47,984 nt of DNA from Candidatus Omnitrophota bacterium (GTDB taxonomy: Bacteria; Hinthialibacterota; Hinthialibacteria; Hinthialibacterales; JAKPRU01): positions 1-47,984 of the forward strand of contig JAKPYU010000788.1 of assembly GCA_029568995.1 (NCBI GenBank), written 5' to 3'. The position numbers were made by a program, and so were the translations under genes. Below, in pieces: positions 45,897-47,984 of the stretch (positions are counted from its first letter, which is position 1; each line of letters opens with the position of its first letter). The notes below the pieces were generated by a model. The model was not told the DNA's origin, ran no database searches, and worked only from the letters and a program-made list of their open reading frames with translations.

Positions 45897-46096
45897 ACGG
45901 CAAGTTCAACAATCTCAGAATTTGGGGCGAAGACCTCATCGTCTTCAATAGGTTCCAGGTATAGCTCGATGGCTTCTTGGATATTGCTGATTGCCTCCTC
46001 CCTGGTGTCTCCTTCGCTGATGCAGCCCGGCAATGCAGGAACGATCACCGTATAGCCACCTTCGTCACTTGGTTCCAAAATAACTTTGATTTGCAT
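45893..46096 (-). CDS. hicB: HicB-family antitoxin
   Basis: A 67-residue antitoxin starting MQIKVILEPSDEGGYTVIVP, followed by ALPGCISEGDTREEAISNI and QEAIELYLEPIED, the partial RNase H-like fold of HicB. It has no obvious DNA-binding domain at the C-terminus. The ATG at 46096 has GAGGTG 8 bases upstream; a longer in-frame start at 46198 adds unrelated sequence. Confidence 0.9.
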   Translation of the reverse strand: MQIKVILEPSDEGGYTVIVPALPGCISEGDTREEAISNIQEAIELYLEPIEDDEVFAPNSEIVELAV

Positions 46097-46266
46097 CTCT
46101 GCACCTCTTTTTCTGAATGATATCAGATTATCGCTTTTCGGCAGATGTCCAACTCTCAGCACCATTCGCCACTCAGCCCGGGAATATTCTACGGTCAAAT
46201 GAGCGCCGATCCGTAGCCTTCAGAACGCCATTCCCGGAATAAATGCCCTCAATCGTCTTGTTCATC

Positions 46267-47106
46267 CTAATCGAATTGCAGGCGAAGCTGCCCTGCAACC
46301 TGCTGGATATGCTGACGGGCAAGGTCGTATTCTTCCTCGCCATTCATGTGCTCCATCATCAGCGGAATGTCCCGGTTATGCTGAGAGAGCCTGGTCAGAT
46401 ACTTCCGATAGTCGAACACGCCCAATCCAATGCGCACTTCCTTGAGATACATTGTGAGTTCCTCACCCATGCGGACATCCTTGGCATGGCAGCTCACAAT
46501 CCATTCGCCCAACTTGTCAAAACATTCGTCGAGCAATTCGCCGGTGTGGTAATACCGCTGGGGGCAGTTGACCAGGTTGACAGGGTCCAGGTGGACCCGG
46601 AACGCGGGACGGTCGATTGCACGAATCAATTGCAAATAGGAATCGGGGCTGTCCGGGATTGCCCAGGGCATGGTTTCGATGGAGAAGGCGCTTCGTTTGG
46701 GTTTGACGGAATCAATCACATGACGTGCGTTTTCAACCGCAAGGTCGAGCGCCTCCCCGGTGAGGTTCTTCGGATGAGCGCCGTACCAGAGATCCGGGCT
46801 GAACGATCCGGCGATATCCACGCAGCAGAGCGCGCCCACCTCATCCGCCAGCGCCATCCCCTCGCAAACGCGCTGAAGATTCTCCCGGCGTTTGGTTTCG
46901 TCAGGATCCATCATATTGCACCAGACTCCCACTTCCGCAATCAGGACGCGCTCTTTCGCGAACGCATCGCGGATAGCGCGAATCCGGTCCTTGTCCTCGA
47001 TGGAGACTTTGGGGCAATAGGCCGCACCATACCCGACTTTCCGGTGAGCCTGCGCCAGTTCCACCGGGTCTTGCGTATCGACAAAAACGGGACCGCCAAG
47101 TCGCAT
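46267..47106 (-). CDS. Cytoplasmic TIM-barrel sugar isomerase/epimerase-like protein
   Basis: A 279-residue xylose-isomerase-like barrel without a signal peptide. Metal-binding candidates are FSIETMPWA (Glu), RVHLDPVNLVN (Asp), IVSCHAKDV (His) and LMMEHMNGE (Glu). The family interconverts or modifies sugars. AAAAGGAG lies 8 bases before the ATG. It and the Tat-exported homologue flank the HicAB module on the same strand. Confidence 0.88.
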   Translation of the reverse strand: MRLGGPVFVDTQDPVELAQAHRKVGYGAAYCPKVSIEDKDRIRAIRDAFAKERVLIAEVGVWCNMMDPDETKRRENLQRVCEGMALADEVGALCCVDIAGSFSPDLWYGAHPKNLTGEALDLAVENARHVIDSVKPKRSAFSIETMPWAIPDSPDSYLQLIRAIDRPAFRVHLDPVNLVNCPQRYYHTGELLDECFDKLGEWIVSCHAKDVRMGEELTMYLKEVRIGLGVFDYRKYLTRLSQHNRDIPLMMEHMNGEEEYDLARQHIQQVAGQLRLQFD

Positions 47107-47198
47107 GATTTTCTCCTTTTACAGGCTTAATCATCCTGCGGGCCGTGGATCGTCCGCGCGAATTTAGAGAAAAATGCCCGAACGCGTTCCGGAGTTCT

Positions 47199-47444
47199 CT
47201 AAGAGGTCTTACGATCAGTCACCGTCATTTGGCTTGCAGAATGACCTTGATCTGCATGTGCGCATTCCATCTTACGATTGTCCGGGATTGTGGTTTTTGT
47301 TGTAGTTTCACAAGGTATTGCACTGCTTTGTCTTTCCCGTTCCTTCAGATCACGGTAGATCGCTCGGAGGTCATAATTGAAACGCGCCGCGTATGCATCA
47401 CGCGCGCGACGGACTTCTTCGACGATAGGATCTGACCAAGTCAT
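47199..47444 (-). CDS. Small antitoxin-like protein paired with a PIN-domain toxin
   Basis: An 81-residue protein that starts MTWSDPIVEEVRRARDAYAA, continues RFNYDLRAIYRDLKERE, and ends in a polar tail. This start recurs in small proteins encoded beside PIN or HicA toxins. The ATG at 47444 overlaps the PIN gene stop (ATGA) and has GGAGGT 7 bases upstream. A longer in-frame start (47510) lies in the PIN gene and is less likely. Role as antitoxin is inferred from position. Confidence 0.75.
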   Translation of the reverse strand: MTWSDPIVEEVRRARDAYAARFNYDLRAIYRDLKERERQSSAIPCETTTKTTIPDNRKMECAHADQGHSASQMTVTDRKTS

Positions 47445-47917
47445 GGTTTTACCTCCAACATTTCCTCCGGAGTACAGATAATTGGACATAGGAATCCCTG
47501 TCTCGAACATACGGTCTCAATTTGGACGCGCATTGTTGCATTGGCCATGTGCCGGCAATTCCAGGTCAAGAGGTAAGGCACATGGTGAACGGCAGCCACT
47601 GCAATATGGAGCGCGTCATTCCCTGCTTTCGCCGGAAAAGATCCAGCACGGACCAGTTCTTCTGCCAACAACAGGGCTTCCTCTTTGATCTCCAATAGGG
47701 TCATTCGAGCCAGTAGCACAAGCCTTTCTTGCGCAGCTTGGCCATCTCCATCTTCCGCTTCCTGCAGAACCAATTGTGAAATACAAAGTTCGAAACGATC
47801 GCGACAAGTATCCCACCACTCCTGGGTAACCTGCTGATGCCCCGCAATGATCACATCACGGCTGGGACGAGCAGTCAGATAACTGATGAACGTGGTTTCA
47901 ACGTAAACTCGCTCCAT
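47441..47917 (-). CDS. PIN-domain (VapC-type) toxin
   Basis: A 158-residue protein of the PIN ribonuclease family: start VYVETTFISYLTARPSRDV (Glu at the first acidic site), LVLQEAEDGD (second), AGNDALHIAVAAVHHVPYLL (third acidic, with DALH) and LTWNCRHMAN. VapC-type proteins cut tRNA or rRNA when free of antitoxin. It overlaps the following small gene by 4 bases. The last 67 bases of the window (47918-47984) hold nothing recognisable. Confidence 0.85.
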   Translation of the reverse strand: MERVYVETTFISYLTARPSRDVIIAGHQQVTQEWWDTCRDRFELCISQLVLQEAEDGDGQAAQERLVLLARMTLLEIKEEALLLAEELVRAGSFPAKAGNDALHIAVAAVHHVPYLLTWNCRHMANATMRVQIETVCSRQGFLCPIICTPEEMLEVKP

Positions 47918-47984
47918 TGTGGATTACTATACCTCAACCGTCTGGTCCAACTCGGCACTCGCTTCCGGATGAAAGTGGAATCTC

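Overview
The window (about 48 kb, moderately GC-rich) is a chromosomal segment of a free-living, flagellated, Gram-negative-type bacterium. No 16S rRNA or other direct taxonomic marker is present. The gene mix (dnaA and recA side by side, FliY-type switch proteins, several giant YfhO/GT-C-like membrane proteins, a NagB-PIG-L fusion, a GH106-like glycosidase, TIM-barrel sugar isomerases, a multihaem cytochrome c) and the many short dispersed intergenic repeats suggest an uncultivated lineage such as those around the PVC/FCB, Sumerlaeota or Hydrogenedentota groups. That placement is inference, not a determination.

Layout. 1-1304 (minus): start of a probable methyltransferase gene coupled to a family 2 glycosyltransferase. 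1421-1739: a tandem array of about 45 heptanucleotide units. 1747-4715 (minus): recA and dnaA, separated by about 550 bp holding a good recA promoter and, on the other strand, a foldable element ending in a terminator-like hairpin. 4716-5324: the dnaA upstream region, with DnaA boxes and an AT-rich stretch, a good candidate replication origin. 5325-11413 (plus): a 56-residue ORF coupled to a 959-residue membrane protein, a DUF362/ferredoxin protein and two nucleoside/sugar-type ABC permeases. 11503-13009 (minus): gcvT-gcvH. 13127-21572 (minus): three giant membrane proteins joined by ATGA overlaps. 21865-23848 (plus): groES-groEL. 24340-26694: NagB-PIG-L fusion. 26916-27449: a pilin-like protein. 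27513-29186 (minus): pentahaem cytochrome c. 29648-33486 (plus): a flagellar switch/export cluster, fliL-fliM-fliY-fliN-like-fliO. 33536-36574 (minus): GH106-like glycosidase. 36624-37093: ParE-type toxin-antitoxin pair. 37167-38359 (minus): DNA glycosylase plus O6-alkylguanine methyltransferase, an alkylation-repair pair. 38358-39239: polyprenol glycosyltransferase-like protein. 39313-40428: metallophosphoesterase. 40842-44376: two exported proteins (LVIVD-repeat and lipase-like). 44566-47917 (minus): two TIM-barrel sugar isomerases flanking HicAB, then a PIN-domain toxin-antitoxin pair.

The most unusual signals are: (i) the same short repeats that fill intergenic gaps also lie in frame inside the coding sequence of a giant membrane protein (18678-21572), one of them with a 7-bp unit that would switch reading frame if it changed copy number; (ii) the compact dnaA/oriC-like region whose DnaA boxes extend into the neighbouring divergent gene; and (iii) an unassigned structured element between dnaA and recA. 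No insertion sequence, prophage, CRISPR array, tRNA or rRNA was recognised.
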